From assembly GCF_009862785.1 (NCBI RefSeq), contig NZ_WWHU01000001.1, forward strand, positions 4,774,001 through 4,838,000: 64,000 nt of DNA. Reading direction: 5' to 3'. This document shows positions 1 to 12,400 of the stretch, piece after piece; position 1 is the first letter of the stretch, and every line of letters begins with the position of its first letter. The stretch is from Gordonia sp. SID5947. GTDB lineage: Bacteria; Actinomycetota; Actinomycetes; Mycobacteriales; Mycobacteriaceae. The notes under the pieces were generated by a model. The model ran no database searches, was not told where the DNA came from, and saw only the letters and a program-made list of their open reading frames with translations. Made by a program: the position numbers and the translations under genes.

Positions 1-2454
1 GCCTACCATCGCAGGCGCGACCTCACCGCGACACGTTTCGTGGCGAATCCCTTCGCGGGTGGCGAACGGATGTATCGCACCGGCGACCGAGCGGTACGGA
101 CGGTCGCCGGAGACCTGCGGTACGTGGGTCGCACCGACTTCCAGCTCAAGATCCGCGGGTTGCGGATCGAGCCGGGCGAGGTCGATGCCGCGATCCTGCA
201 CCACCCGTTGGTGACCGAGGTGGTCAGCCTCGGCGTCCCCGGTCCGGGTGGCGACGACGTGCTGGTCGCCTACGTGCGTCTCGCCGAGGGCGTGACTGCC
301 GAACCCAAGCGGATTCTCGAACATGCGGCGGCGCAACTGCCCGGCTACATGGTTCCGCATGCGGTGGTCATCGTGAAGGAATTCCGGCTCACCACCGCCG
401 GCAAGATCGACCGGAAATCCCTTCCGCCCGTGGACTTCGCGATGGCGGCACCCTATCGCGCACCGAGCTCGCAGATGGAGGCGGTGGTCGCGGGCATCTT
501 CGGTCAGGTGCTCGGACAGGATCGGGTAGGTGCGGACGCGGACTTCTTCGACCTCGGTGGCAGTTCGCTCTCGGCGACCAAGGTGACGTCCCGACTCTCC
601 GCGCTCCTGGATCGTCAGGTGCCGGTCAAGCTGCTGTTCGAGCGTCCGACGGTGTCGTCGCTCGCCCATGCGCTCGCAGGCGGACCGACCGGGCTCGGCG
701 CCCCGCCGTTGCTCGCGCGCAGCCGGGCCGAGCTGGTGCGGGTGTCCGGCATGCAACGCGGCCTGTGGCTCGTCAACCGCGCCGACCCCCGTTCGGCGGC
801 CTACAACGTCGCGATGGCCTTGCGTCTGGCCGGAGATCTCGATGTCGTCGCGCTACAGCTCGCGACCACCGACATCGTGCGCCGGCACGAATCGCTGCGC
901 ACGACCTACCCGATGATCAAGGACGAGCCGATCCAGGTGATCATGCCGGCGGATGTGGTGGAGAGTGAGCTCACCATCGAGGAGCGCACCGTCACGACAT
1001 CGATCGAGTCGGCCATCGGCCAGGTCACCGGTGAGGGATTCGACATCACCACCAGACCGCCCGTGCGCGCGGTGTTGCTGAAGGTCTCTGCGCACGAGCA
1101 CATCCTGGTGTTCGTCGTCCATCACATCAGCGCAGACGGGGCGTCGATGGCACCGCTGGCCCGTGACCTGATGACCGCGTACGCGGCACGCAGTGCGGGG
1201 GCCGAGCCGGCGTGGAAGCCACTGCCGGTGCAGTATGCGGACTTCAGCCTGTGGCTGTCGGAGCGGCTGGCCGTCACGGACGGCGACGGCGTCACCGAGG
1301 AAGAGCGTCAGCTCGCGTACTGGGACGAACGGCTGGCGGGCGCGCCCGAACGGCTGGAGCTGCCGCACGACCATTCCCGGCCGAAGACGCCCAGTTTCCG
1401 CGGCGACACGGTGGACTTCGAGGTCCCCGCCTCGGTGGTGGCGAATCTGGATGTCGTTGCACGGCAACACCACACGACGTCGTTCATGGTGATCCACGCG
1501 GCGTTCGCGTTGCTGCTGAACCGGGTCTCCGGTCGCGACGACGTGGTGATCGGGACACCGTTCGCGGGCCGCGGCGAGCAGAGCCTCGACGATGTGGTCG
1601 GGATGTTCGTGAACACCTTGGCCCTGCGGACCCGGGTGAGTGCGGGGGAGCGGTTCGTCGATCTGCTCGAGCGGGTGCGCAACGACGATCTCGCCGACAT
1701 GTCGCACACCGACGTCGCCTTCGAGAACATCGTGTCCCGGACCCTGCCCAAGACGCCGACGTCGTACAACCCGGTCTATCAGGTGATGCTGGCGTTCCAG
1801 GACGTGGATTTCCCGACGCTGCAGTTCGATCGGCTCACCGTGGAGCCGGTACACGAGGAGCTGGCATCGGCGAAGGTCGACCTCCAGCTCACCCTTTTCC
1901 CGAACGACCCGGACCGGGACGAGCACGGGGGCGCGCTACGCGCCCAGTTCCTCTATGCCACCGATCTTTTCGATCGGCAGACGATCGAGCGGATGGCTCT
2001 GCGATACCTCCGGGTACTCGAGGCGGTCGCGGCCGACCCGGAATGTGTGGTCGGCGATGTGAGCATCCGTCTCGACGACGAGGTGGTGGCCGCGGCGGCG
2101 GTGCCGGCGGACGACGCCGACGAGAGTCTGGCCGGACTGGTCTTCGAGGCCGCCGCGATCGACCGCGACGCCGTGGCGGTCGGTGGTTCGGCAGAACTGG
2201 GCTTCGGTGACCTCGAGGTGATGACCAGCGCGATGAATCCTGCTGCATCCGATGCAGATTCGGCGTTGACGATGGCTCTCATGACGCTTGTTCCCGGGCT
2301 GGCGGAATCCGGCCCGGAGGGTTTCGACGGACTGCTGGCCGAACTGCGTGACCGCGCCCATGCGGTGATCGCCGGTGGGCGGTCCGGCAGCAGCGGTACC
2401 AGTGGTGGCGACCCGACGGATTCGGTCAAGGCGAAAGGTAGCGAACGGACGTGA
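1..2454 (+). CDS. Non-ribosomal peptide synthetase, C-terminal part (5' partial): A(end)-T-C-mini domain
   Basis: The gene enters from outside the window, and the reading frame is open from base 1. The first about 140 residues are the end of an adenylation domain: the ERMYRTGD motif, then [11 protein letters not shown] and the catalytic-lysine motif [10 protein letters not shown] carrier domain follows (LGGSSL, phosphopantetheine serine at about residue 189). A condensation domain covers about residues 235-690, with HHISADG as the catalytic motif and GMFVNT further on. The protein does not stop after the C domain. It continues for about 110 residues with a sequence resembling a degenerate adenylation-domain N-terminus (2125-2379). 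The stop overlaps the next synthetase start by 4 nt (GTGA), so the two are almost certainly co-translated and act in one assembly line. This splits a module between its C and A domains, which is uncommon. The substrate of this A domain cannot be read because its pocket lies outside the window. Confidence 0.95.
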   Translation, partial: AYHRRRDLTATRFVANPFAGGERMYRTGDRAVRTVAGDLRYVGRTDFQLKIRGLRIEPGEVDAAILHHPLVTEVVSLGVPGPGGDDVLVAYVRLAEGVTAEPKRILEHAAAQLPGYMVPHAVVIVKEFRLTTAGKIDRKSLPPVDFAMAAPYRAPSSQMEAVVAGIFGQVLGQDRVGADADFFDLGGSSLSATKVTSRLSALLDRQVPVKLLFERPTVSSLAHALAGGPTGLGAPPLLARSRAELVRVSGMQRGLWLVNRADPRSAAYNVAMALRLAGDLDVVALQLATTDIVRRHESLRTTYPMIKDEPIQVIMPADVVESELTIEERTVTTSIESAIGQVTGEGFDITTRPPVRAVLLKVSAHEHILVFVVHHISADGASMAPLARDLMTAYAARSAGAEPAWKPLPVQYADFSLWLSERLAVTDGDGVTEEERQLAYWDERLAGAPERLELPHDHSRPKTPSFRGDTVDFEVPASVVANLDVVARQHHTTSFMVIHAAFALLLNRVSGRDDVVIGTPFAGRGEQSLDDVVGMFVNTLALRTRVSAGERFVDLLERVRNDDLADMSHTDVAFENIVSRTLPKTPTSYNPVYQVMLAFQDVDFPTLQFDRLTVEPVHEELASAKVDLQLTLFPNDPDRDEHGGALRAQFLYATDLFDRQTIERMALRYLRVLEAVAADPECVVGDVSIRLDDEVVAAAAVPADDADESLAGLVFEAAAIDRDAVAVGGSAELGFGDLEVMTSAMNPAASDADSALTMALMTLVPGLAESGPEGFDGLLAELRDRAHAVIAGGRSGSSGTSGGDPTDSVKAKGSERT
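2125..2379 (+). other. Degenerate adenylation-N-terminus-like terminal domain of the first synthetase
   Basis: This is about 85 residues after the last condensation domain. The first half follows the pattern of an adenylation-domain entry: an aliphatic/acidic helix, then DAVAVGG, then LGFGDLE in place of the usual LTYAELD. The second half is helical, with a short L-x-P turn (TLVPG) and an ELRDRAHAV end. It lacks every adenylation core motif (no SGSTG loop, no catalytic lysine), so it cannot activate an amino acid. It resembles the start of the downstream subunit (2511-2780, which ends EIRRRAYAV) and the free protein at 27865-28179. A docking role is inference. Confidence 0.6.
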
Positions 2455-5400
2455 CGGTGTTCGGTGTGGATGCGGTGGACATTTCTACGGCATGGGGGCG
2501 GCGTCCGCCGACTCGAGACCTGATCACCATCGCGGCGCAGATCGAACCCGAGACGATCGCACTGTCGGGTGCCGGTGGTTCCACCACCTTCGCCGATCTC
2601 AACACGCGTGTGAGTGCGACCGCAGCCGTGTTCACCGCCCGCGGCCTCGACACCGAGGCTGCGGTGAGTGCGATCGTGACGGCGCTGATCCCACGGGACG
2701 GTCTCGACCCCGCCGCGATCGCCACCGCGACACAGGGTGCGCTCGAAGAGATCAGACGACGTGCCTACGCGGTGGCCGGGACATCGGACTGGGGTTCGTT
2801 GCCGGGTGTCTTCCGCTCGGCTGTCCATCGGTTCCCGGAACGGGTCGCGGTGACCGACCTCGACGGCGCTGCGCTGACCTATCGCGAACTCGACCAGCGG
2901 TCGGATGCGGTGGCGGCCGGGCTGCTCGCCGCCGGCGTGGTGCAGGGAGGCGTCGTCGGGCTGGCCACCCCTCGGACCGTCGAGGTGATGGTCGCGATCC
3001 TCGGCATCCTCAAGGCGGGCGCGGCCTACCTGCCGCTCGATACGTCGCACCCGGCCGAGCGCCTCTCCTTCGTCGTCGCCGACGCTGCGCCGTCGCTGAT
3101 CATCACCGACCACGACGGTCGCGAGACCCTCGGCTTCCTCGACGTCGAGCGCAGCACCATCGATGAGCTGACGTCGGCCGGGGCGTCGGGCACCGATGCG
3201 CTCCCCGCGGCCGTCGACCCTCGCCAGGTCGCGTACATGATCTTCACCTCGGGCTCCACCGGCCGTCCCAAAGGGGTTGTCGTGGAGCATCGCAGCGTGA
3301 TCGCGCTGATGTCGGCGGCTCAGCGGCACTACGGGTTCACCGAGGCCGACGTGTGGACGATGTTCCACTCCTATGCCTTCGACGTATCGGTCTTCGAGAT
3401 GTGGGGGCCCCTACTGTTCGGCGGTCGGCTGGTGGTGGTGGATTTCCTGACCACGCGCAGCCCCGACGAGTTCGCGGAGCTGCTCGCCACCGAATCGGTC
3501 ACCGTGGTCTCGCAGACACCGTCGGCCTACTACCAGCTGGCCGCTGCCGTCCGCCCGTCGTCGCGCAACCGGCTGCCGGCGAGTGTTCGCTACATGGTGT
3601 TCGCCGGTGAGGCACTCGATTTCGCGCAGGTGCGCCGTTGGTACGAGGACCGGATCGAGGGGGAGGGATCCGTCGGTCCGGTACTGGTGAACATGTACGG
3701 GATCACCGAGACGACGGTGCACTCGACCTTCCGGGCCCTGGATCCGGACTTCGTCGCGTCGGCCAAGGGTTCGGACGTAGGTGACGGGCTGCCCGCGTTG
3801 ACGATTCACGTGCTCGACGATCGTCTCCGTCCGGTGCCCGACGGCGTGCCCGGCGAGATCTATGTCAGTGGCACGCAGGTGACGCGAGGCTATCTCGGCC
3901 GGCCCGGCCTGACGTCGGGGCGCTTCGTCGCGGACCCGTTCGCCGGCGACGGAAAGCGGATGTATCGCAGCGGCGATCTCGCGATCCGCCGGGAGGGGAG
4001 CCTGGAGTATCTCGGCCGGTCCGACGCACAGGTGAAACTCCGTGGGTTCCGCATCGAACTCGGCGAGGTGGAGTCGGCGTTGCTGGCCGCCGAAGGTGTC
4101 GATGCGGCCGCGGTCGCGGTCCGTCAACGCGACAACGGTGACGAGTTGCTGGTGGGCTACGTGGTGCTCCAGGAGGCGGCCGACGCGGCTCCGTCGGAGA
4201 TCCGTATCGCCGCCGCCGGCGCCTTGCCGAGCTACATGGTGCCCGATGTGGTGATGCTGATCGATCAGTTGCCGCTCACCGTCAACGGGAAGCTCGATCG
4301 CCGGGCGCTGCCCGAGCCCGAGATCCTCACGGTGGCCGAATATGTCGCACCCGGTACGGAGACCGAGAAGATCCTCGCCGAGATCGTCGCGGACGTGCTC
4401 GGCCTCGAACGGGTCAGCGTGGCCGATTCGGTGTTCGATCTCGGTGGCAATTCGCTGGCGGCCGCACGCATCGTCGGGCGCGCAGGTGAGGCGTTCAATG
4501 TCGACCTGTCGGTGCGTGATGTGTTCGACGTGCCGTCGGTGCGGGGCCTGGCCGACGTGGTCGGCGGTCGTGGTGTGGCGCTGGCACCCGTCACGGTCGT
4601 GGCACCGAGGCCGGACCGGGTGCCCCTGTCGTTCGCGCAGCTGCGGATGTGGTTCATCAATCAGTTCGACCCGGCGGCGTCGACCTACAACATCCCGGTG
4701 CTGCTGCGCCTCGCCGGCGATCTGGATGAGGACGCGCTGCGCGCCGCGCTGACGGATGTGGTGATCCGGCATGAGGTGCTGCGCACGACGTTTCCGGCGC
4801 CGGACGGCGTCCCGATCCAGGTCGTCGATGCCCCTGAATCGGTCGCCGAACGGCTGGACTGGGCCGTCGTCGATTCGGGAGACGAACTGCAGGAAGCGAT
4901 CTCGGGTGGCTTCGAGGTGACGACACAGTGGCCGCTGCGGGCGCGGCTCTGGCACGCCTCCGCCGACGAAGCCGTGTTCGGCCTCGTTGCGCATCACATC
5001 GCTGCCGACGGTGAGTCGATGGGACCGCTGGTCGCCGATGTGGTGGCGGCGTACTCGGCGCGGGTATCGGGTGCCGAGCCCGAGTTCGCCCCTCTCGACG
5101 TGCAGTTCGCGGACTACGCGATCTGGCAGCACGAGGTCCTGGGCTCTGCCGACGACGCGGAGTCGGTGGTGGCGCGTCAGCTCGATTACTGGTCGACACA
5201 ACTCGCCGGACTGCCCGACGTGCTCGAGCTGCCCGCGGATCGGCCACGTCCGGTGGTGGCCTCACAGCGCGGCGCGGAGGTCTCGTTCGAGGTGCCGACC
5301 TGGGTGGTCGATCGGGTCTCGGTGCTGGCGCGTGAACGGGGCGTGACACCGTTCATGGTGGTGCATGCCGCACTGGCGGTGTTGCTGGGTCGCCTGTCGG

Positions 5401-8400
5401 CGACCGATGACGTCGCGGTGGGTACTCCGATCGCCGGTCGTGGACAGCGAGTGCTCGATCCGCTGGTCGGGATGTTCGTCAACACACTGGTGCTGCGGAC
5501 GCGGGCCCGCGCGGACATGTCGTTCGTCGAGCTGCTCGACCAGGTGCGGGTCACCGATCTCGAGGCGTTCGCGAACGCCGACGTGCCGTTCGAGACCGTG
5601 GTGGAGCACCTGCAACCGGTACGGTCGGAGGCCTTCGCCCCGCTCACCCAGGTCCTGCTCTCCTTCGACCAATCGGTGCTCGCCGAATTCGCCCAGGGCG
5701 GTGTGCTCGCCGAGGACGTCGCCGGCCTGGAAGTGAGTTCCATTGCTGTCGAGGCTGTTCCGGCGAAGGTGGATCTCACCGTCGGCATCGCGGACGGAGG
5801 TGACCGCTGGCACGGCTCGGTGATCTACGCCGTCGACCTGTTCGACCGCGGGACCGCCGAGCACCTGGCCGGACAACTGGTCCGTCTGCTCGATCAGCTC
5901 ACGCTCGATCCGGCCCGCCCGATCGGCGACACCCCCCTCCTCGCGGACGAGGATGCGGCGGCGCTGCTCCCGGTCACGGGCGGCCCGTCCGCGGCCCCGC
6001 AGCTGCTGGCGGAGGTGTTCGGGGAGGTCGCCCGGGCGCACCCACATCAGGTCGCGGTCTCCGACGGGCGGGGAACCGAGCTGAGCTATGCCGAACTGGA
6101 CTCCCGCTCCAATCAGCTCGCACGTTGGCTCATTCGCCAGGGGGTCGGCACCGAATCGCTTGTCGCGCTGGCGATCGGCCGATCCACCGACCTCCTGACG
6201 GCCATGTGGGCGGTGGCCAAGACCGGCGCAGGCTACCTGCCGATCGACCCGGATTACCCGGCCGAGCGGATCGAGCACATGCTCACCGACTCGCAGGTCC
6301 GGATCGGGCTGACCACCGAGCGCCGCCGTGCGACACTGCCCTCGGAAGTCCGGTGGAGCCCGGTCGAGACCATCGGATCGGACGACGTCGCCGGTGCACT
6401 CGACGATTCGCCGATCCGAGCCGACGAGCTGACCACCGTGCCGCGGCTCGACGCGGTCGCCTACGTGATCTACACATCCGGTTCGACCGGTACCCCGAAG
6501 GGCGTGTCGGTGACCTACCGGGGCATCCACAACTTCGCGGTCGCGGAGGTCGCCCGCTTCGGCGTCGACACGTCGTCGCGTGTTCTCGGATTCGCCTCCC
6601 CCAGTTTCGACGCGTCGATCCTGGAATGGCTCCTCGCCTCGACGTCGGGCGCGACCTTCGTGTATCGGCCGGACAGCGTCCTGGGTGGCGACATGCTGGC
6701 GGAGCTGATCCGGGACCGACAACTGACCCACGTGTTCCTCACCCCGACCGTGCTCGCGACCCTCGAGCCCGAGTCGGTGCCGGATCTGCGCGTCCTGATG
6801 TCGGGCGGTGAGGCGGTCTCCCAGACATTGGTCGACAGGTGGTCGTCGGAGCTCTCCTTCTTCAATGCCTATGGGCCGACCGAGGCCTCGATCGCGGTGG
6901 CGATGAGTCACGCCCTCACGCCCGGGTCGCCGGTCCACATCGGCGGGCCGATCGACGGTGTCGGTCTCCTGGTGCTCGACAGCCGGTTGCATCCCGTCCC
7001 CATCGGGGTCCCCGGCGACCTGTACGCGGCCGGGGTCGCCCTGGCCCGCGGATATCTGCGCCGTCCGTCGTTGACCTCAGAACGTTTCGTGGCCAACCCG
7101 TTCGCGGGCCGTGGCGAGCGGATGTACCGTACCGGCGATGTCGTCCGGTGGCGGCGCGCCGGGACGGGCGGGCTGGTGCTCGAGTACGTCGGGCGCAGTG
7201 ACGACCAGGTGAAGCTGCGTGGGTTGCGCATCGAGCTCGGAGAGATCGAGGCGGCCCTGGAATCGCATCCGGCCGTGTCGTCGGCAGTGGTGATAGGGGT
7301 GGGCGGCTCGGTCGCGAGCGCACTGGCGGCGTACGTGGTCGCCGGCCGATCGGTGGACGCCGCGGTACTGCGCGACCATGTCGCCGAACGCCTGCCCGCA
7401 CACATGGTCCCGTCGAGCATCGCAACGCTCGACGCCTTGCCGCTGACCCCGGCGGGCAAGCTGGACAAGCGGGCCCTGCCGGCACCGGTGATCGACACGG
7501 GGGCCGCCGATTACGTGCCGCCGTCGTCGTCGGCGGAGGAGACGCTGGCGGCAGTGGTGGCCGGGGTGCTCGGTGTGGATCGGGTGAGTGTCGTCGAGTC
7601 GTTCTTCGCGCTCGGCGGGGATTCGATCCTGTCCATCCAGTTGTCGTCGGCGGCCCGTGCCGCCGGACTCTCGTTGTCGCCGCGCGAGGTGTTCGAACAC
7701 AAGACCGTGCGTGCCATGGCCCGGGCGGTGGCGGCCGGTGGCGATCGGTTGCCGTTGGTCGACGAGCCCGAAGGCGACACCACCGGGGAGGTGGAACTGT
7801 CGCCGGTGGTGTCGTGGATGCTGGAGTTGTCCGACACCCCTGAGGATTTCGCGGACTTCTCGCAATCGGTGGTGATGGTGGCGCCGGACGCGTTGGACAC
7901 CACCGTCCTGAGTGCGGTGCTCGGTACCGTCGCCGACGCACACCCGATGTTGTCGTCGCGTCTGGTGTTCACCGGCGGCCGGTGGTGCCAGACCGCGGGA
8001 GTGGGTCACCCGCCGGTGGTCGACGGGGTGTCGACGCCTGCGGCGATCGGTACGCCGGAGTTCGCCGAGGCGGTGCGCTCGGCGCACGCAGCGGCACTGG
8101 CGCGGATGGACCCGTCGAACGGGGTGCTGGTCTCGGCGGTGCTCGTGACGGGGACAGACGGCGCGCGGGTGGTGTTGGCCATCCATCATCTCTGCGTGGA
8201 CGCGGTGTCGTGGCCGGTCCTGATCGAAGACGTGATCACCGTGTGGGGCCAGTTGGTGACCGGAGACGAGTTGGCGGTACGGCCGGAGGTGACGTCGGCA
8301 CGCGCATGGCACGCGGCGCTGGCCGACCGGTGTGCGGACCGTTCGGGTGAGGTCGACCACTGGTTGTCACGCTCGGGTACGCCGACCGACCTCGGGTCGT

Positions 8401-9467
8401 CCATCGACCCTGTGCGCGACCGGTTCTCGACGGTTGGTTCGGTCCCGCACCGGATCGACGCGGCGGTCACCGAGGCATTGGTGACGGTGGTGCCGGAGGC
8501 CTTCTCGGGCCATGTGAACGATGCGCTCCTCGCCGGTCTGGCCCGCGCGGTCCGGTCCTGGCAGCTGGCGCGCGGGATCGCCGACTCCGCACCGGTCGGC
8601 GTGCTCGTGGAAGGACATGGCCGGTACGAGGAGGTGCTCGCGAAGGGCGCCGACCCGCGTACCGCGGACCTGTCGCGAACGGTGGGATGGTTCACGACGA
8701 TCGCCCCGATGCTCGTTGACCCGTCCGACGACGTGGTCCACGCGGTGAAGGCGGCCAAGGAGGAACGGCTGGCCCAGCCCGACCACGGTGTCGGCTTCGG
8801 GTTGCTCCGTTTCGGTGGCGACGAGCGTTTGGCCGGTCGGCCGTTGCCGTCCATCGGTTTCAACTTCTTCGGTGCCGGCGGCCGCGGCGCCGACGCCGAA
8901 CCGGTGGAGGTCCCGTTCCTGGTCGACGTCGATGCACCGGCGCTGCCGTCGTCGGTGGCGGGTGCGATGACCGCGATGAACGTCGTCACCGTGAACGTCG
9001 GGACGCGCGTGACAGCCCGTGGCCGGGAACTGTCGGCCGACTTCCTGTTCGCCGGCGGGATCCTGACTGCCGACGATGTCAGGGACCTCGCCGACCGCTG
9101 GTCGGCAGAACTGGCCGCCATAGTCGAGGTCGTCGCGCGGGGGGAAGATCTCGGACTGTCGCCGTCGGACATCCCGGGCTCCGGGGTGACCCAGGCCGAC
9201 CTCGACATGCTGGCCGAGCGGTATCCGGGTGCGCCGGTATGGCCGCTGACGGCACTGCAGGAGGGGCTCTATCTCCAGTCCGCGCTCACCTCGGGGCGGG
9301 CGCCGCCGAGGACACCGTCGACGTGTATGTCAGCCAGGCGGTGCTGCGGCTCGGCGGCGAGGTCGACGAGCAGCGACTGCGTTCGGCGGTGGATGGGCTG
9401 GTCGCACACCATCGTGTGCTGCGGTCCGGCTTTGTCCAGACGGAGGGCGGTGCGGTTGTCGCCGTGA
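2451..9467 (+). CDS. Giant non-ribosomal peptide synthetase, N-terminal portion up to an apparent frameshift: mini-A-T-C-A-T-E-C(start)
   Basis: The start is GTG, overlapping the previous stop. Domains by residue: mini-A-like 22-108; A1 115-620 (core [11 protein letters not shown] near 265); T1 630-705 (Ser about 668); C1 720-1165 (HHIAADG at 848); A2 1180-1675; T2 1685-1760 with LGGDSI (Ser about 1725), the form that precedes epimerases; E 1780-2235 with [10 protein letters not shown] at 1912; then the first residues of a C domain. My by-eye reading of the adenylation pockets on the GrsA frame is D-V-F-S-V-A-M-V-H for A1 (loosely Thr-like) and D-A-L-F-M-G-A-I-A for A2 (not assigned). A2 should deliver a D-residue. 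From about base 9297 the frame encodes an Arg/Ser/Cys-rich tail unlike any C domain. The true protein continues in the frame of the next entry, making an intact gene of about 8308 residues (2451-27376). Confidence 0.93.
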   Translation: MTVFGVDAVDISTAWGRRPPTRDLITIAAQIEPETIALSGAGGSTTFADLNTRVSATAAVFTARGLDTEAAVSAIVTALIPRDGLDPAAIATATQGALEEIRRRAYAVAGTSDWGSLPGVFRSAVHRFPERVAVTDLDGAALTYRELDQRSDAVAAGLLAAGVVQGGVVGLATPRTVEVMVAILGILKAGAAYLPLDTSHPAERLSFVVADAAPSLIITDHDGRETLGFLDVERSTIDELTSAGASGTDALPAAVDPRQVAYMIFTSGSTGRPKGVVVEHRSVIALMSAAQRHYGFTEADVWTMFHSYAFDVSVFEMWGPLLFGGRLVVVDFLTTRSPDEFAELLATESVTVVSQTPSAYYQLAAAVRPSSRNRLPASVRYMVFAGEALDFAQVRRWYEDRIEGEGSVGPVLVNMYGITETTVHSTFRALDPDFVASAKGSDVGDGLPALTIHVLDDRLRPVPDGVPGEIYVSGTQVTRGYLGRPGLTSGRFVADPFAGDGKRMYRSGDLAIRREGSLEYLGRSDAQVKLRGFRIELGEVESALLAAEGVDAAAVAVRQRDNGDELLVGYVVLQEAADAAPSEIRIAAAGALPSYMVPDVVMLIDQLPLTVNGKLDRRALPEPEILTVAEYVAPGTETEKILAEIVADVLGLERVSVADSVFDLGGNSLAAARIVGRAGEAFNVDLSVRDVFDVPSVRGLADVVGGRGVALAPVTVVAPRPDRVPLSFAQLRMWFINQFDPAASTYNIPVLLRLAGDLDEDALRAALTDVVIRHEVLRTTFPAPDGVPIQVVDAPESVAERLDWAVVDSGDELQEAISGGFEVTTQWPLRARLWHASADEAVFGLVAHHIAADGESMGPLVADVVAAYSARVSGAEPEFAPLDVQFADYAIWQHEVLGSADDAESVVARQLDYWSTQLAGLPDVLELPADRPRPVVASQRGAEVSFEVPTWVVDRVSVLARERGVTPFMVVHAALAVLLGRLSATDDVAVGTPIAGRGQRVLDPLVGMFVNTLVLRTRARADMSFVELLDQVRVTDLEAFANADVPFETVVEHLQPVRSEAFAPLTQVLLSFDQSVLAEFAQGGVLAEDVAGLEVSSIAVEAVPAKVDLTVGIADGGDRWHGSVIYAVDLFDRGTAEHLAGQLVRLLDQLTLDPARPIGDTPLLADEDAAALLPVTGGPSAAPQLLAEVFGEVARAHPHQVAVSDGRGTELSYAELDSRSNQLARWLIRQGVGTESLVALAIGRSTDLLTAMWAVAKTGAGYLPIDPDYPAERIEHMLTDSQVRIGLTTERRRATLPSEVRWSPVETIGSDDVAGALDDSPIRADELTTVPRLDAVAYVIYTSGSTGTPKGVSVTYRGIHNFAVAEVARFGVDTSSRVLGFASPSFDASILEWLLASTSGATFVYRPDSVLGGDMLAELIRDRQLTHVFLTPTVLATLEPESVPDLRVLMSGGEAVSQTLVDRWSSELSFFNAYGPTEASIAVAMSHALTPGSPVHIGGPIDGVGLLVLDSRLHPVPIGVPGDLYAAGVALARGYLRRPSLTSERFVANPFAGRGERMYRTGDVVRWRRAGTGGLVLEYVGRSDDQVKLRGLRIELGEIEAALESHPAVSSAVVIGVGGSVASALAAYVVAGRSVDAAVLRDHVAERLPAHMVPSSIATLDALPLTPAGKLDKRALPAPVIDTGAADYVPPSSSAEETLAAVVAGVLGVDRVSVVESFFALGGDSILSIQLSSAARAAGLSLSPREVFEHKTVRAMARAVAAGGDRLPLVDEPEGDTTGEVELSPVVSWMLELSDTPEDFADFSQSVVMVAPDALDTTVLSAVLGTVADAHPMLSSRLVFTGGRWCQTAGVGHPPVVDGVSTPAAIGTPEFAEAVRSAHAAALARMDPSNGVLVSAVLVTGTDGARVVLAIHHLCVDAVSWPVLIEDVITVWGQLVTGDELAVRPEVTSARAWHAALADRCADRSGEVDHWLSRSGTPTDLGSSIDPVRDRFSTVGSVPHRIDAAVTEALVTVVPEAFSGHVNDALLAGLARAVRSWQLARGIADSAPVGVLVEGHGRYEEVLAKGADPRTADLSRTVGWFTTIAPMLVDPSDDVVHAVKAAKEERLAQPDHGVGFGLLRFGGDERLAGRPLPSIGFNFFGAGGRGADAEPVEVPFLVDVDAPALPSSVAGAMTAMNVVTVNVGTRVTARGRELSADFLFAGGILTADDVRDLADRWSAELAAIVEVVARGEDLGLSPSDIPGSGVTQADLDMLAERYPGAPVWPLTALQEGLYLQSALTSGRAPPRTPSTCMSARRCCGSAARSTSSDCVRRWMGWSHTIVCCGPALSRRRAVRLSP
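2511..2780 (+). other. Degenerate adenylation-N-terminus-like leading domain of the second synthetase
   Basis: This is about 90 residues before the first real adenylation domain. It reads as an aliphatic helix with AAQIEP, then TIALSG, then TTFADLN where a full adenylation domain has LTYAELD. A helical part follows with an ALIP turn and an ending [10 protein letters not shown]. The complete A1 domain starts only at about 2790 with its own copy of the same entry sequence (VAVTD, LTYRELD), so this is an extra element and not the beginning of A1. It matches the end of the upstream synthetase in order and spacing of these landmarks. There are no catalytic motifs. Confidence 0.6.
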
Positions 9468-12400
9468 TACCGGACGAGGTCCGGGTGCCATGGCGCACGG
9501 TCGATCTCGGTGCGGTCGACGACGCAGAACGGCAGGCGCGAGTCCGCGAGATCACCGATCGGGAGCGTGTCGAACCGTTCGACCTTTCCGCGCCGCCCCT
9601 GCTGCGTGTGGTGTTCGCCCGCGACACCGACGGCGTGAGCGTCGTCATCACCAATCATCACATCCTGTTCGACGGATGGTCCGGTCCACTGGTGCTCGCC
9701 GACCTCCTGGCGCTCTACGCGTCGGGCTCCACCTACACCGGTCAGATCGGCACGGGCGGAGGCGACTTCGAGGACCATCTGAAGCACGTCGCCGCCGTCG
9801 ACGACGCGGCCGGTCTGGCCGCCTGGCGTGCGGTGCTGGCTCCTGTCGAAGGCCCGTCGCTGGTGGCACCGGGCAGCGTGGCGACCCGGGAGTCGTTGCC
9901 GAGGAACCACGTGGTGGTCGTCGATGCGCAGCTGACGGCGGCCGTGGAGGCGCTCGCTCGAGCCCAAGGGGCAACCGTGGCGACGGTTCTGCAGTTCGCC
10001 TGGGCGGTGCTGGTGGCCCGGCTGACCGGTAACCGGGTGGTCACCTTCGGCGAGACGGTGTCGGGCAGACCAGCCGACCTCGAGGGTGTCGAGGCGATGG
10101 TCGGCCTGTTCATCAACACCCTGCCCGCGGTGGTCGACGTGGACCCGTCGGCGCGGATCTCGGAGGTACTCGGACGGTTGCAGGCGGCGAAGGTGTCCGT
10201 CCTCGACCACCAGCATCTGGGGCTGCCGGAGCTGATGGCGCTGACCGAGACCCCCGGATCGTTCGACACACTGACGGTGCACGAGTCGTATCCGGTCGAC
10301 ACCGAGTCGCTCTCGACCGGCGACGCCGCGCTCACCGGCGGGCTCGACATCCGCGAAGCCGTGGTCAGCGATTCGACGCATTACCCGCTGAACATGATCA
10401 CCTCGCCGATGGGAGACCGGCTGTCGATCACGGTCAAGTACCTGCCGGATGCGTTCGCCGACGAGCAGATACGCGTGTTCGCCGATGCCCTGCTGGAGAT
10501 CCTGCGCGCCGCGGCCGCTGCACCCGAGACGCTCGTCGCCGACGTGCCCCTGCTCACCGCGCAAGAGCGCGTACTGATTGCCGACCGTTCGGTCGGCGCC
10601 GATGTCCGTGTGCCGCCGGGTTCGGTCGCCGATGCTGTTGCGGCACAGGTCCTGCGGACGCCCGATGCGACCGCTCTGGTCTTCGGCGATCGCGCGCTGA
10701 CCTACGCGGAATTCGGCGCGCGGGTCTCGACACTGGCGCGTGAGCTCATCGAGGCCGGTGTGAGTCCCGGTGTTGCCGTGGGTATCTCGATCGATCGGTC
10801 GGTCGAACTCGTCGTCGGCGTGCATGCCGTGGTCGCCGCGGGTGGCCACTACGTGCCGATCGATCCCGCGATCCCGACCGACCGTGTCCAGTACATGGTG
10901 GCGACGGCGCGTGTCGGCGTGGTCCTGGTCGCCGGCGATGCTGTTCCGCCCTCGGTGGGTGCCCTCGGCGATCACGTCGCGGTGCACGCGGTGGACTGCT
11001 CAGGTCCAGCGGATCTGTCGGTCGCTCCTGTGTCAGATGCGGAGCGACCGGCGCCGCTACGAGCCGACGACGCGGCGTACACGTTGTTCACCTCCGGGTC
11101 GACGGGTCGCCCGAAGGGTGTGACGGTGTCGCACCGGTCGGTGGTCAACCGTCTCTGGTGGGGTTTGGACCGGTACCCGTGGTCGGCCGGCGACCGCGTG
11201 GTGCTGAAGACCCCGTTCACGTTCGACGTGTCGGTGCCCGAATTGTTCGCCCCGGTGATGGCGGGTGCAACCATCGTGGTGGCACGTCCGGGCGGGCATG
11301 CGGACCCGACCTACATCGCCGACCTGATCGCCCGTGAAGGCGTGACGTCGGTCCATTTCGTGCCGTCGATGCTGTCGGTGTTCCTCGATGTGGTGCCGGC
11401 CGAGAAGATCAGAGCGCTCGGCACGCTGCGATGGTTGTTCTGCTCGGGCGAGGCGTTGCCGCCGCCCGTCGTCGCGCACGCCCACCGGTTGCTCGGTCGG
11501 GTGTCGATCGTCAACCTGTTCGGTCCCACCGAGGCCGCCGTCGAGGTGGCGTACGCGGACGTGACCGGTGCGCCCGACGTGGTGCCGATCGGTGTCCCGG
11601 TGTGGAACACGTCGACACTCGTCCTCGACGCCCGTATGCGCTTGGTGCCGCCGGGTGTGCCGGGCGAGCTCTATCTCGGTGGCGTCCAGGTCGCGCGTGG
11701 CTACGAATCGCGGGCGGGGCTCACGGCCGAACGGTTCGTGGCCGATCCCTTCGGGGCACCGGGTTCGCGGTTGTACCGTACCGGTGACCTGGTCCGGTGG
11801 AGTGACCGCGGTGAGATCGAGTATCTGGGACGCACCGATTTTCAGGTGAAGTTGCGTGGTCAGCGGATCGAGCTGGGCGAGATCGAGTCGGTCATCGCCT
11901 CGGCGCCCGGTGTGGTGCATGCGGCGTGCACGGTCGTCGGGACCGATGGCGGAGCACAGCATCTCGTCGCATACGTGGCTCCGTCGACGGTGGACGAGAC
12001 AGCTGTGAGGGCCGCGGTGGCCGAGGCACTGCCGGAGTACATGCGTCCCTCGATGTGGATGCTGCTCGACGACATCGCCCTCAACAGCGCAGGCAAATTG
12101 GACCGGCGTGCCCTGCCCGACCCCGTCTTCGAGGCGGCCGACCACGTGGCGCCGGCGACCGATGCCGAGGCATCCGTCGCCGCGATCGTCGCGAACGTGC
12201 TCGGTGTGGAGCAGGTGAGCGTGACCGAGTCGTTCTTCACCGTCGGCGGAAACTCGTTGTCGGCGATGCGGGTGGCGGCACGGGTGGCCGACGAGTTCGG
12301 GGCCGCGGTGTCGGTCCGTGACATCTTCGACGCCCCGACGGTCCGCGACCTCGCCGCCGCGGTCTCTTCGCGTGGAGCGGGTCTGGCACCGCTGGTCGCG

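Noticed and set aside
9239..9300. ATG at 9239 as a genuine start of a separate synthetase
   Set aside because: It lies within the opening motif of a C domain, has no good ribosome site, and the upstream frame encodes exactly the missing N-terminal C-domain residues.
9285..9305. Programmed -1 ribosomal frameshifting to join the two synthetase frames
   Set aside because: There is no X-XXY-YYZ slippery heptamer in the right phase and no obvious following pseudoknot. A single missing G is the simpler explanation.
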